A model generated the notes under the pieces. That model was not told the origin of the DNA. It was given only the letters and a program-made list of their open reading frames with translations, and did not search any database. A DNA stretch of 64,000 nucleotides from Agarilytica sp045430305 (GTDB lineage Bacteria > Pseudomonadota > Gammaproteobacteria > Pseudomonadales > Cellvibrionaceae): positions 1,178,001-1,242,000 of the forward strand of contig JAILXW010000001.1 in assembly GCA_045430305.1 (NCBI GenBank). The letters are read 5' to 3'. Of the stretch, positions 25,485 through 34,557 are shown in pieces (the first letter of the stretch is position 1; the number at the start of each line of letters is the position of its first letter). Position numbers and translations under genes: made by a program.

Positions 25485-28268
25485 ATGAAAAAATATTTAA
25501 GCAAGAAAAAAAACCTACTTGCTGCTTTTCCGGTGAGCGCGCTTAGCTTAGCCATTAGTTCCGTACTGTACGCTCAAGAACCTGAGGCGCAAACCGCACC
25601 TGAGAAACCCGTTCAAGAAGAGCAGCAACCTAGCGAAAAAGTTATACCTACTACGAATAATACTATTCAAGTAGAAAGTCCAATCGAAGATGTATTAGTG
25701 CTTGGCCGCCTAAAAAGTGCCGCACAAGATTTAGCACTAGAGCGAATGGAGTTTGAAACCGTTGTCGATCTTTTAGGTGCAGATCAAATCAGCCGCGTGG
25801 GCGACTCTACCGTAGCATCGGCGCTGCGACGCATACCCGGCGTCACCTTGATTGACGGTCAGTTTATTTATGTACGTGGTCTCGGCGAACGTTATTCAAG
25901 TTCAATATTAAACGGCGCTACTGTGCCCTCGCCCGACTTAACAAGAAACGTGCTTCCCCTTGATATTTTTCCAACATCGATTGTTGAGTCCATCGCCGTA
26001 CAAAAAGGTTACACCGCAGATATGCCGGCAGCTTTTGGCGGCGGTAATGTCAATATTCGTACGAAAGGCATTCCTGACGAGTTAGTTATAGCGTTTGAAA
26101 TAGGTGCTGGCATTCATTCGGATTCTGACCAGGTTATGACCTACGGTTCTGGCCACGACATGGGCGAAGACGATGGTTCAAGAACCTTAAGCGGCAATAT
26201 AGATTCAGCCCTACGCACGTACAGCTCAGGCCTGACAGACGAACAGCCAAGCCTCACGGTTAACGCCATTCAAGACTCATACGCAAGGCAAGGCTCGTCG
26301 ATCACACAAACTGAAGCTCAAACGATTAACACAACGCTTGCGGCAGAACTTAATCGTGACCTTGCAATTAGAGAAGAAAGTAAAACACTTCACGACACTG
26401 GGCTGTCTCTTTCTTTGGGTAACCGGCATGAGCTGGGTTCGAAATTCGAAATTGGCTACCTACTAAACTTAAGCCAGGACGAATCCATAAGAAATACGAC
26501 AAAAATTCAACGTGAATATAATGAACCCGATCAAGAGTTTTCTGAGGAAAACAAATCTACAGAAACATACAATCTTACCGTCGCCGCGAACGTAGGCATT
26601 AGATGGGGCGAAGAGCACGAAATTTCGTCTAAAAACCTATTTATTCGAAATACCGATGATGAAGTTTCATTTACTGACGTATACAGTGGGAATGAATCAT
26701 TTAGTTCCGGCCGAGGCGATCGCAATTATGATTATCGGTTTGAAGAGCGAGAGCTAGAGGTTTATCAATTTACTGGCAAACATGTGTTAGGTTTCGAAAC
26801 TCGCGAAAAACTAGGTCTTGGCGACAGCCTTTTTAGTGAGTTAGAACTGAACTGGTTTTGGTCTGATGCAACAGCGACAACTGACATCCCCTCTGAAACA
26901 AACCTCCAAGGGGATTTAACCAGAAACACCTCCACGGGAGAAATTACATCAACCGCACTTCGCCAAGGTATTTCCTTGATGGATGTACGTTTTACCGAGC
27001 TAGAAGATCAGGTAGAAAGCTCTGGCTTCGCATTAAAACTTCCTTATGAGCAACAAGGCTTTGAACTTGAATTACTCGCAGGTGGTAAATACGACAGTAA
27101 AACACGAAGCTATGAACAGCTCGACCTTTCAATGGGCTCTCAAATCGGGTCTGTTCCCGACGGTGACTCCATTGGAGAGGCACTTAACAATGCCAACATC
27201 TTGAACCCCGCCTACGACTACACGATAAATTACGAAGAAGGATTGTCGCGAAGCTATCTCGCAGCAACCACCACTGATGCATTCTTTGGCCAAGCCGATA
27301 TTACCGTGGATAGCACCTGGCGACTTGTTGCTGGCGCACGCTATGAGGAGTACAAACAATTTAGCGCACCATGGCAACCTTACCGCCGAGTAGGAAGCGC
27401 ACTGATTATCGATACAGAAGAAAATGACTACGTCTTCTATCAAGATAACGTGTACGGATCTCTATCGTTGACGTACATGACGCAAAGCTTCGGCGCACAA
27501 GACTTTAATTTGCGCTTGGCCGTGAGTGAAACAGTCGTAAGGCCTGACCTTCGAGAAGTGGCAGATGCTAGCTATCGAGATCCTCTAACAGATGTCGTTG
27601 TAGAAGGTAATCCAGATGTTGTTCCATCTGAGCTTACCAATTTCGATTTTCGCGGCGAATGGTTTTATACCAATGGTGACAGCTTAACTGTTTCGTTGTT
27701 TTATAAAGACATTCAAAACCCCATTGAGTACTATCAGCGATCATCGGGTGAAACAGGGCGTACGGCGAAAATCGAAAATGCCGAAAGTGGAAGCATTTAC
27801 GGCTTAGAGGTCGAGTGGCTAAATTCTTTGGAATTTTTGAGCGATGCAGCGGAACCCTTCTATGTTTCCGGCAATGTAACGATAGCGGAATCTGAAATTG
27901 CCACCGGTGATGACCTTTTAGTTCCAGCAACAAACAGAAATCGCCCATTACGCGGCGCTTCAGATTATGTTGCCAACATTCAGCTGGGCTTCGATTCCGA
28001 CGATGGCAAGCACGCGGCAACGCTGGTGTATAACGTATTCGGAAAGCGATTATTCTCTGCCGGGATCGATACCGAACCCGATGAATTTGAGCAGCCCTTT
28101 AACTCACTTGATCTAGTGTATTCGTTCTACCCCACAAACAACTACACAATAAAATTTAAAGCGAAAAACTTGTTTGATGAAAATATAGAGATAAAGCAGG
28201 GCAAGGTCACCACTTTTGAGAAAACAGTGGGCATGAGCTATGGAATAGACTTTAAATACAGTTTTTAG
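25485..28268 (+). CDS. TonB-dependent outer-membrane receptor
   Basis: Outer-membrane receptor of 927 residues. The signal peptide reaches about residue 30 (ALSLAISSVLYAQ). A proline/glutamine-rich linker is followed by a plug domain (VLVLGRLKSAAQDLALERME, then DSTVASALRRIPGVTL, YVRGLGERYSSSILNGATVP and GFGGGNVNIRTKG-like AAFGGGNVNIRTKG). The barrel ends with the terminal strand MSYGIDFKYSF, whose final Phe is the BAM recognition signal. The plug type is that of large receptors for oligomers or phosphate-containing nutrients in marine bacteria. The substrate is unknown; the Pho-box-like site upstream of its partner hints at phosphorus. Confidence 0.93.
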   Translation: MKKYLSKKKNLLAAFPVSALSLAISSVLYAQEPEAQTAPEKPVQEEQQPSEKVIPTTNNTIQVESPIEDVLVLGRLKSAAQDLALERMEFETVVDLLGADQISRVGDSTVASALRRIPGVTLIDGQFIYVRGLGERYSSSILNGATVPSPDLTRNVLPLDIFPTSIVESIAVQKGYTADMPAAFGGGNVNIRTKGIPDELVIAFEIGAGIHSDSDQVMTYGSGHDMGEDDGSRTLSGNIDSALRTYSSGLTDEQPSLTVNAIQDSYARQGSSITQTEAQTINTTLAAELNRDLAIREESKTLHDTGLSLSLGNRHELGSKFEIGYLLNLSQDESIRNTTKIQREYNEPDQEFSEENKSTETYNLTVAANVGIRWGEEHEISSKNLFIRNTDDEVSFTDVYSGNESFSSGRGDRNYDYRFEERELEVYQFTGKHVLGFETREKLGLGDSLFSELELNWFWSDATATTDIPSETNLQGDLTRNTSTGEITSTALRQGISLMDVRFTELEDQVESSGFALKLPYEQQGFELELLAGGKYDSKTRSYEQLDLSMGSQIGSVPDGDSIGEALNNANILNPAYDYTINYEEGLSRSYLAATTTDAFFGQADITVDSTWRLVAGARYEEYKQFSAPWQPYRRVGSALIIDTEENDYVFYQDNVYGSLSLTYMTQSFGAQDFNLRLAVSETVVRPDLREVADASYRDPLTDVVVEGNPDVVPSELTNFDFRGEWFYTNGDSLTVSLFYKDIQNPIEYYQRSSGETGRTAKIENAESGSIYGLEVEWLNSLEFLSDAAEPFYVSGNVTIAESEIATGDDLLVPATNRNRPLRGASDYVANIQLGFDSDDGKHAATLVYNVFGKRLFSAGIDTEPDEFEQPFNSLDLVYSFYPTNNYTIKFKAKNLFDENIEIKQGKVTTFEKTVGMSYGIDFKYSF

Positions 28269-28285
28269 TTGTTGTACAAGCACCC

Positions 28286-28316
28286 AAAGAGCCGCGCACC
28301 GCGCGGCTCTTTTTCC
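28286..28316. terminator. strong bidirectional terminator
   Basis: 12-bp perfect stem AAAGAGCCGCGC / GCGCGGCTCTTT with a 3-nt ACC loop and a T-run. It lies between the convergent TonB receptor and the sulfur operon and probably ends both. Confidence 0.92.
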
Positions 28317-28334
28317 GTAAACATATAAAACGGC

Positions 28335-28763
28335 CTATTTTATTTTGATAAACTTCGCCAACACAATACCTGCCAGCATTGCTGCCACAAAAACCACCGA
28401 ACTTAAATTTAAATAAACCAGAGAAACAACCGCAGGACCAGGGCAATAGCCATACAGCCCCCACCCTAAGCCAAATAGAGCCGCACCAACAATCAAAGGC
28501 TTATCGATTACATTACTCGTAGGCAAGAAAAACTTATCTGCTAAAAACGGGTGATGCCTTTTCAGAACCAAATAAAAGCCAGGCACAGAAAGTACAAGCG
28601 CAGCCCCCATAACAAACATAAGGCTTGGGTCCCAAGCACCGAAGATATCAAGAAAGCCGATCACTTTGTTTCGGTCTGACATTCCTGACAGCGCCAAACC
28701 CGCACCGAATAACCCGCCCGTTACCAGTGCTGCTGTTGACCGACAATTAACATAATGTTTCAT
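28335..28763 (-). CDS. YeeE/YedE family sulfur transport half-protein (second copy)
   Basis: Inner-membrane protein of 142 residues with about four hydrophobic segments. ALVTGGLFGAGLALSGMSD at the N-terminus and LGWGLYGYCPGPAVVSL carry the family glycines and the pore-type cysteine. YeeE/YedE proteins import thiosulfate or related sulfur species; split halves like this pair with the adjacent one to make a full channel. It lies 21 bp after the first half-gene at the end of the BigR-type operon. Confidence 0.86.
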   Translation of the reverse strand: MKHYVNCRSTAALVTGGLFGAGLALSGMSDRNKVIGFLDIFGAWDPSLMFVMGAALVLSVPGFYLVLKRHHPFLADKFFLPTSNVIDKPLIVGAALFGLGWGLYGYCPGPAVVSLVYLNLSSVVFVAAMLAGIVLAKFIKIK

Positions 28764-28784
28764 TCTGTTTTAACTCCGAAATAA

Positions 28785-29213
28785 TTAGATGAGGTGGCGC
28801 ATTACTGCAACGGTAATAACCCCAACGGCCATAAACGTTGCTGTCGCTGCGATTGACCGCGTAGACAACCGGGACAAACCACATATACCGTGCCCACTAG
28901 TACACCCACTGCCAACACTGACTCCGTAACCCACCAACACCCCCGATACAGCAACCAAAATATAATTTTCTGGCACATACTGAGGAATAGGCACACCACC
29001 CAAAGCATGTACTAAATAGCCGCCCGCTAGAATTCCAACAACAAAAAACCAACGCCAAATATTATCGGGCGACAAGGAACCATGCTCATAAAAGAAGGCC
29101 TGATTTAAGATTCCACTAATACCAGCAATACGCCCAATAAATAAAAGCATCAAGGTGGCTGAAAGACCAATTAACAGCCCCCCCATTGCAGAAAACATGT
29201 ACGCTTCATTCAT
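28785..29213 (-). CDS. YeeE/YedE family sulfur transport half-protein (first copy)
   Basis: Inner-membrane protein of 142 residues. VGSGCTSGHGICGLSRLSTRS is the classic YeeE/YedE motif with two cysteines likely lining the substrate path. Together with the following gene it would form a pseudo-dimeric channel for a reduced sulfur compound. It follows the persulfide dioxygenase gene with a 27-bp gap. Confidence 0.87.
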   Translation of the reverse strand: MNEAYMFSAMGGLLIGLSATLMLLFIGRIAGISGILNQAFFYEHGSLSPDNIWRWFFVVGILAGGYLVHALGGVPIPQYVPENYILVAVSGVLVGYGVSVGSGCTSGHGICGLSRLSTRSIAATATFMAVGVITVAVMRHLI

Positions 29214-29240
29214 TTATATGTACCCTCTAATTTTCAATTT

Positions 29241-29936
29241 CTAACTTTTTCCACACGAACGGTTTGCCGGCACTGCGACGTCCATCCATTTTGGGTTTGG
29301 TAAATCCAAGTTATTCATATGCTCTACAAATGCTTCTTTAGTTGGAAGGTTTATGCGTGGATTTAACCTTTTTTCTTCACCGATTGTTGACATGGTCCAA
29401 CCTTTGTAATCATGACCAGGGTAAACAATAGTATCTTCCGGCAGGGTCATGAGTTTTTGATGTAGGCTTAAATAGAGTTGTTCTGCGCTACCATTTTGAA
29501 AATCTGTTCGTCCAGAACCACGAATTAACAAGGTATCACCTGTAAAAAGGTAAGTCTTATTATTGCCTTTCACCATAAAGGTGTAAGAGTCATCAGTATG
29601 TCCCGGCGTAAATATAACGTTAATTTTATAAGACCCGAAATTAATTTCCTGGCCGTCTCTCAAGCCGTTATCGGCACACTCAACATCACCTTCGTTACCT
29701 AAGTAGGTTGCACAGTTAAACTTTTCACGCAGCGCACCAAGAGCAGTGATATGATCTGCGTGAACATGCGTATCGAGCGCAACAACCAATTTCAATTCAA
29801 GCTCTTCTACGAGTCGTTCGTAACAACTCATTTTTTCTACTACCGGATCGATCAGTACAGCCTCCCCACTGAATTGATCTGCTAATAGATACGTATATGT
29901 AAATGTTTCTGAATCAAACAATTGTCTTAACAACAT
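29241..29936 (-). CDS. blh: ETHE1/Blh-like persulfide dioxygenase
   Basis: Non-haem iron enzyme of the metallo-beta-lactamase fold, 231 residues, expected to oxidise glutathione persulfide to sulfite. DTHVHADHITALGALREKF is the THxHxDH metal motif. FTPGHTDDSYTFM, LFTGDTLLIRGSGRTDFQNG and VYPGHDYKGWTMSTI are the remaining ETHE1-type blocks; RSGRTDF-like residues distinguish this group from glyoxalase II. It is encoded between the TauE exporter and the YeeE pair, as in BigR operons of other proteobacteria. The symbol is used by analogy. Confidence 0.88.
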   Translation of the reverse strand: MLLRQLFDSETFTYTYLLADQFSGEAVLIDPVVEKMSCYERLVEELELKLVVALDTHVHADHITALGALREKFNCATYLGNEGDVECADNGLRDGQEINFGSYKINVIFTPGHTDDSYTFMVKGNNKTYLFTGDTLLIRGSGRTDFQNGSAEQLYLSLHQKLMTLPEDTIVYPGHDYKGWTMSTIGEEKRLNPRINLPTKEAFVEHMNNLDLPNPKWMDVAVPANRSCGKS

Positions 29937-30003
29937 AGTGTTTACCTCCGAAAATTCTAATTTTTGTCAGCCGTCACACTCGACACTTAGGGGTTATACC
30001 AAG

Positions 30004-30819
30004 CTATAAATTAATGACCAAAGTCACGATTAAAATGACGATCATCAATACTGAAAATATTTTTTGAAGCACTGGACCGGCGATATATTTACTGGCGAAT
30101 ATTCCAACGGCCATACCTGCAATACCACCCAAGGCCAAAAAGCTAAGAACATTAGTAGATACCGCGTTGCCGTACATAATAAAGCTGCCGAAACCAACAC
30201 TACTAATCACTGCGATCACAACTAATGATGTCGCCACTGCTTGTTGAATTGTGATTTTTGTTAAAGCTAATAAAATTGGCACTATTAAAAAACCACCACC
30301 AACACCAAACAAGCCAGATAATATTCCGGTTGCAATTGCCCCCGCGCTCATACCCATGACACAAGGCAAACCAATCTGAAACTTCTTACCTTCATTCATG
30401 ACACACACCGCGCCATTTTCTTCATCGTCTTTATTGCTACCCGCCCGCACTACCGCTGCTTGCTCCGGGTTTTGCGATGCCTGCTTCCACATACGCAAAG
30501 CCACAATAACAACCAGTACAGCAAAGCCTACTAGTAATATCTGTTCGTCGAATTGTCGGTTAATCCAGTTACCTAATGGCGCTCCAAGACTTCCCAACGT
30601 GGCGAACACTCCAGCCGGCAACCATTCAATATGGCCGCTGCGTAGTTTTAACAACACACCAAACGCCGCACTTACCGCTACCGCGCCTAGCGATAATCCA
30701 ATCGCCTGCTGCATCGGCAAATCAAGTAAATTTACCAATAAGGGCACTGCAAACACTGACCCGCCAGCACCCGTCATTCCAAGCACTATTCCGATAACAA
30801 GGCCTACAATCAGTACCAT
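30004..30819 (-). CDS. TauE/SafE family sulfite exporter
   Basis: Polytopic inner-membrane protein of 271 residues with about eight membrane segments. The family repeats appear twice: GMTGAGGSVFAVPLLVNLLD near the N-terminus and LSGLFGVGGGFLIVPILLAL in the second half. It probably exports sulfite made by the persulfide dioxygenase whose gene follows. A hydrophilic loop lies near residue 130 (SNKDDEENGA). It lies 72 bp after the regulator gene. Confidence 0.9.
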   Translation of the reverse strand: MVLIVGLVIGIVLGMTGAGGSVFAVPLLVNLLDLPMQQAIGLSLGAVAVSAAFGVLLKLRSGHIEWLPAGVFATLGSLGAPLGNWINRQFDEQILLVGFAVLVVIVALRMWKQASQNPEQAAVVRAGSNKDDEENGAVCVMNEGKKFQIGLPCVMGMSAGAIATGILSGLFGVGGGFLIVPILLALTKITIQQAVATSLVVIAVISSVGFGSFIMYGNAVSTNVLSFLALGGIAGMAVGIFASKYIAGPVLQKIFSVLMIVILIVTLVINL

Positions 30820-30891
30820 TTATACTCTCCTCGCTCTACTCAATTCACCCAACACGCCAGATTCCGATGACTCATCACATGTATTCAAGTG

Positions 30892-31224
30892 CTACTCCGG
30901 GCAAAATGTATTTTTTAGCACCACGATAATTTCTAATGCAGCCTGACTTTGCACACTGTAAAAAATGGTTTGCGACTCGCGTCGCGTCGCCACTAACCCC
31001 GCTTTTCTGAGCGCTGCCAGATGTTGCGATAAAGCCGATTGTGAAAGCGGCACTCGTTTATTCAGCTCACTTACGGAAAGCTCGCCATCCATCAACGAGC
31101 AGAGAATCATCAAACGGTTTTCATTGCTCATCGCTTTTAACAACTCCGCTGCTTTTCCTGCAGAACTAGCCAGAGCGGCCAAATCTTGGGCTGTTATAGA
31201 CAAAGCTTCTTTTACTGTAGCCAT
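30892..31224 (-). CDS. bigR: BigR/SqrR-type ArsR-family repressor of sulfur genes
   Basis: Winged-helix dimeric repressor of 110 residues. VPLSQSALSQHLAALRKAGL is the recognition helix. The two cysteines of the persulfide-sensing BigR/SqrR group are both present, in LMILCSLMDGE and in the C-terminal KNTFCPE. In that group, persulfides or polysulfides oxidise this pair and release DNA. First gene of the operon, and a palindromic operator lies 27 bp before its start, so it should repress itself and the downstream sulfur genes. Confidence 0.9.
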   Translation of the reverse strand: MATVKEALSITAQDLAALASSAGKAAELLKAMSNENRLMILCSLMDGELSVSELNKRVPLSQSALSQHLAALRKAGLVATRRESQTIFYSVQSQAALEIIVVLKNTFCPE

Positions 31225-31251
31225 TACTTTAGTAACACCTTAATTAGATAC

Positions 31252-31278
31252 CTCTAATATTAGAGAGGTCTAATATTA
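31252..31278. promoter_or_regulatory. palindromic operator, probable BigR box
   Basis: Two overlapping AT-rich palindromes: CTCTAATATTAGAG (31252-31265, perfect) and TAATATTAGA / TCTAATATTA with a 4-bp GAGG spacer (31255-31278, perfect 10-bp arms). Position and composition suit a self-regulating ArsR-family repressor covering its own promoter. Confidence 0.8.
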
Positions 31279-31311
31279 CCGTCAAGTATTTTATACAGAA
31301 CGTAGGTTGAA

Positions 31312-34300
31312 TTAGGAGGGGGCGTCGATGTATTCGCGCAGCAAAGCTTCGACCAGTAAGTACTCACTTACTGTTTGACTCAAGAGTTCCGGGATTCCAT
31401 CGTCTAAACCTTTCATAGCAGCCTGCTCTAGCTCAGTCGATGTTTTGTGTAACCGCAGGGTAGAGATATTGCCGGAAACACCCTTGATTTCATGCGCTAC
31501 GGAATGAACCTGCTCTAAATCGTTAGAAGCCACTGCTGACTTGAGGCGCTCTATTCGATCTGGCATACCGTCTAAAAACATTTGGATTAACTTCTTTGCG
31601 CGCTCAGGCTTACCCCTTACGCGCCTGAGAAGGCTATCGCGACACCAAGCTTCTATCGCTGAGTCGGTAGTTTCTTCATTATCTAGCCCTGCTAAACCCG
31701 TTCGGCCTGCAGCATTCGCTAACGCGTGGTTTGGCCCCTTGTCTGACTCTGTATGAGAATCTATTCCCGCTTCAGGGTCGATAATTTCAGTGCGCGTCCA
31801 TTGGGATATTTTATTAATCAAAACACTTGGTTCTACAGGTTTTGAGATGTAATCGTCCATACCTGCTTCTAGGCAAAGCTCTTTGTCTCCCTTCATCGCG
31901 TTTGCGGTCATCGCGATAATCGGAATATTCCCGGTATTGATACCTATATTACCTTTTCGTATCAACCTCGTCGTTTCAAAGCCATCCATCGCAGGCATCT
32001 GGCAGTCCATTAGAATAAGATCAAAATGATTTTCAGAAGCTGCCACAAGCGCACTCAACGCAACCAAGCCATTGCCTGCCACCTCCACTGAGCAGCCCAC
32101 AGGCTCTAAAATACCTAAAGCAACCTCCTGGTTAATTACATTGTCTTCAACCAAAAGAATATTTGTTTTTCTATCACCACCTAACTGCTCTAAGTCGTCA
32201 TCAACATCCGCGTACATGTTTGATGCTTTGTTCAGCAAGCGGTAAAAATCGTAAGCCTGAAGCGGCTGAGTTAAGCAGTTATGTGAATCTGCAATAGGGT
32301 ATTCGCCGCTGGACAGCTGCCGAAAGGTAAGCACAGGAATAAACTTAATATTTGCTAGTAAATCTAAATCGGTGATTTCGGCCATAACTTCAGTAAAATC
32401 GAAACTGGTATCACCGCCTTCAAACAATACGACTACAGTGGCTTCTTTACCGGATAGCGTTTCAATATAATCCCGGCACGCCTTGGTATTAGATACGATT
32501 TTTAATTCGGCACTCCATTTTCGGCAGAAGCTCTCCAGAAAATTCACCGGATTTATTCTGCCAACGCTCACGACCGTCACGTTTTCAAATAACGCTTCGT
32601 TTCCGCTAGCACCGTGCACCTTACTTAAACAGGCCTGAAACCAAAATCGGCTGCCTTTTCCAGCCTTACTCTCAAAACCAACGTCGCCATGCATGAGCTC
32701 AGAAAGTTTTTTAACAATGGCTAACCCAAGCCCGGTTCCGCCATATTTTCTTGTCGTTGAAGCATCAACCTGGCTAAAAGACTGAAACATCAACGCTTGC
32801 TTATCTTCAGGAATTCCTATTCCAGAATCTGTTACTGAGAACTCTACAATAATGTGCTTGTCGTTCTCGTCAATCGATTTCACTTCACATACAACCTCGC
32901 CCTCTTCCGTAAACTTGATCGCATTACTCATAAAGTTGTTTAATACTTGCCTAACTCTAGAGGGGTCGCCTATTGCGCGGAGCGGAATTTCTGGGTCAAT
33001 ATCCAAGCGGAAAGCAAGCCCTTTTTCTTCTATCAAATATGAAAATGATTCCGCAACCCCACCAACAGCTTCGTAAAGATTAAAATCAATGTTTTCAATA
33101 TCGAGCTTTCCGGCTTCAATTTTTGAAAAGTCCAAAATATCATTAATGAGCGAAAGCAATGATTCTGCACTGCTCGATGCTTGTTTCACATAGTGGTATT
33201 GTTTATTGCTCAGTTCGCCTTTTTTAACTAGGTTTAACATACCAATCACACCATTAATCGGTGTGCGTATTTCGTGACTCATCGATGCTAAAAACTCTGA
33301 CTTCGCATGAGTTGAAGACTCGGCCTCTAGCTTAGCCTCCTCTAACGCCCAAGTTTTAAACTCAAGGTCAGATGCGTAGCTAATTAATTTCTCTTCTGTG
33401 TCACGCAACAAGGTTCTGTCTTCGACGCAAACAAATGTTCCGTTCACTTCGCCTGCGGCATTTTTGTCTGGGGAACAGGTAACAAGTACCGACATAGACT
33501 TGTCGCCAGAAAAAAAAGAATGCATTTCAAATGTGACACTCTCACCTTTGAAAACAGTGTCTATATAAGGCTTTATTTGCTCATATACGCTTTCACCATA
33601 GGCTTCTTTTAAATGAAGGCCATGAAAGTCTATCGGCTTTTCTGGAAACCAATTCTCATGTAATTTGTTAGCAAAGCGCACAACAAAATCGCGGTCGATA
33701 TACGACAGAAGCACTGGCACTTGATCGGCGATACCATCGATGTAACGCCTCGCCTGCATCAACTCCAGCTCTTGGAGATGTTGACTTTCAGCCAACTGAT
33801 TGTATGAAAACGCCAACAACCCCAGTTCATCGCCGCTGCTTTCATCTAGCAGGATTTGGTCGCTACGCTCTCGCTGCTCAGCTAATGCTTTGCCCATTTG
33901 GCGAAGCGGCTTAATCAACACCCTGTGCTGAACTATATACATTACAGCGACAAGAACGACCAAAAAAAGTAAGAAAGGAACAACAATATAGCGTTTCAAT
34001 TTTTCAAAGGCGGCGACATTGCTAGACGTATCAAAAACCAGCACGATTGAATACAGTCTTAACCGGTCAACCTCCGGGTCGAGAAGCGCAATAGGCGCTG
34101 CCAGGTATATATTGTGATCACGCTCTAGCCTTGTTCTTTTTTTACCTCCTACATCAAGGTGTTTGTTGAACAGGGCAATTTCTGTCGGTGTTGCGACCTC
34201 TGAAAGTTTTTTGTTTTTATATTGATTTTTATTATCAGAAACAATTAGTTCGCTTCTATTATCGACAAGCCGCAGACTAAGTACTTCATTTCTTGTCGCA

Positions 34301-34551
34301 ACTCCATTTACCACACGATCTAACTGATCAAAACTCGAATTAACATCAGAAAAAAGAATTAAACTTTCGGTAATGTGTTCTATTTTTTTAGATGAGTTTT
34401 TTTCTACCACTTGTTGAGCAATAGAGTCGCTGACACGTTCAATTATAAAAACAAGTAGCACAGCAAACACGAGTACGGGCGCACTCAACTTGAACGCGAG
34501 CGAACCCTTAAATTTATGCTTATTCTTTACATTTGATTCGCTGTTTTCCAT
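31312..34551 (-). CDS. hybrid sensor histidine kinase (HAMP-PAS-HisKA-HATPase-REC-Hpt)
   Basis: Inner-membrane phosphorelay sensor of 1079 residues. Two membrane helices (about 20-40 and 188-208) flank a ~145-residue periplasmic domain, then a HAMP region, a PAS fold (~270-390), HisKA with SEFLASMSHEIRTPINGVIGM (His426), and an ATPase domain with DSGIGIPEDKQ and KYGGTGLGLAIVKKL. A REC-like segment (~650-790) has lost the usual Asp context. A true REC follows (NILLVEDNVINQEVA, LILMDCQMPAMDG), then an Hpt domain (VHSVAHEIKGVSGN). No DNA-binding output gene is adjacent. It follows the binding-protein gene by 6 bp and is probably its signalling partner. Confidence 0.92.
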   Translation of the reverse strand: MENSESNVKNKHKFKGSLAFKLSAPVLVFAVLLVFIIERVSDSIAQQVVEKNSSKKIEHITESLILFSDVNSSFDQLDRVVNGVATRNEVLSLRLVDNRSELIVSDNKNQYKNKKLSEVATPTEIALFNKHLDVGGKKRTRLERDHNIYLAAPIALLDPEVDRLRLYSIVLVFDTSSNVAAFEKLKRYIVVPFLLFLVVLVAVMYIVQHRVLIKPLRQMGKALAEQRERSDQILLDESSGDELGLLAFSYNQLAESQHLQELELMQARRYIDGIADQVPVLLSYIDRDFVVRFANKLHENWFPEKPIDFHGLHLKEAYGESVYEQIKPYIDTVFKGESVTFEMHSFFSGDKSMSVLVTCSPDKNAAGEVNGTFVCVEDRTLLRDTEEKLISYASDLEFKTWALEEAKLEAESSTHAKSEFLASMSHEIRTPINGVIGMLNLVKKGELSNKQYHYVKQASSSAESLLSLINDILDFSKIEAGKLDIENIDFNLYEAVGGVAESFSYLIEEKGLAFRLDIDPEIPLRAIGDPSRVRQVLNNFMSNAIKFTEEGEVVCEVKSIDENDKHIIVEFSVTDSGIGIPEDKQALMFQSFSQVDASTTRKYGGTGLGLAIVKKLSELMHGDVGFESKAGKGSRFWFQACLSKVHGASGNEALFENVTVVSVGRINPVNFLESFCRKWSAELKIVSNTKACRDYIETLSGKEATVVVLFEGGDTSFDFTEVMAEITDLDLLANIKFIPVLTFRQLSSGEYPIADSHNCLTQPLQAYDFYRLLNKASNMYADVDDDLEQLGGDRKTNILLVEDNVINQEVALGILEPVGCSVEVAGNGLVALSALVAASENHFDLILMDCQMPAMDGFETTRLIRKGNIGINTGNIPIIAMTANAMKGDKELCLEAGMDDYISKPVEPSVLINKISQWTRTEIIDPEAGIDSHTESDKGPNHALANAAGRTGLAGLDNEETTDSAIEAWCRDSLLRRVRGKPERAKKLIQMFLDGMPDRIERLKSAVASNDLEQVHSVAHEIKGVSGNISTLRLHKTSTELEQAAMKGLDDGIPELLSQTVSEYLLVEALLREYIDAPS

Positions 34552-34557
34552 ATTACC

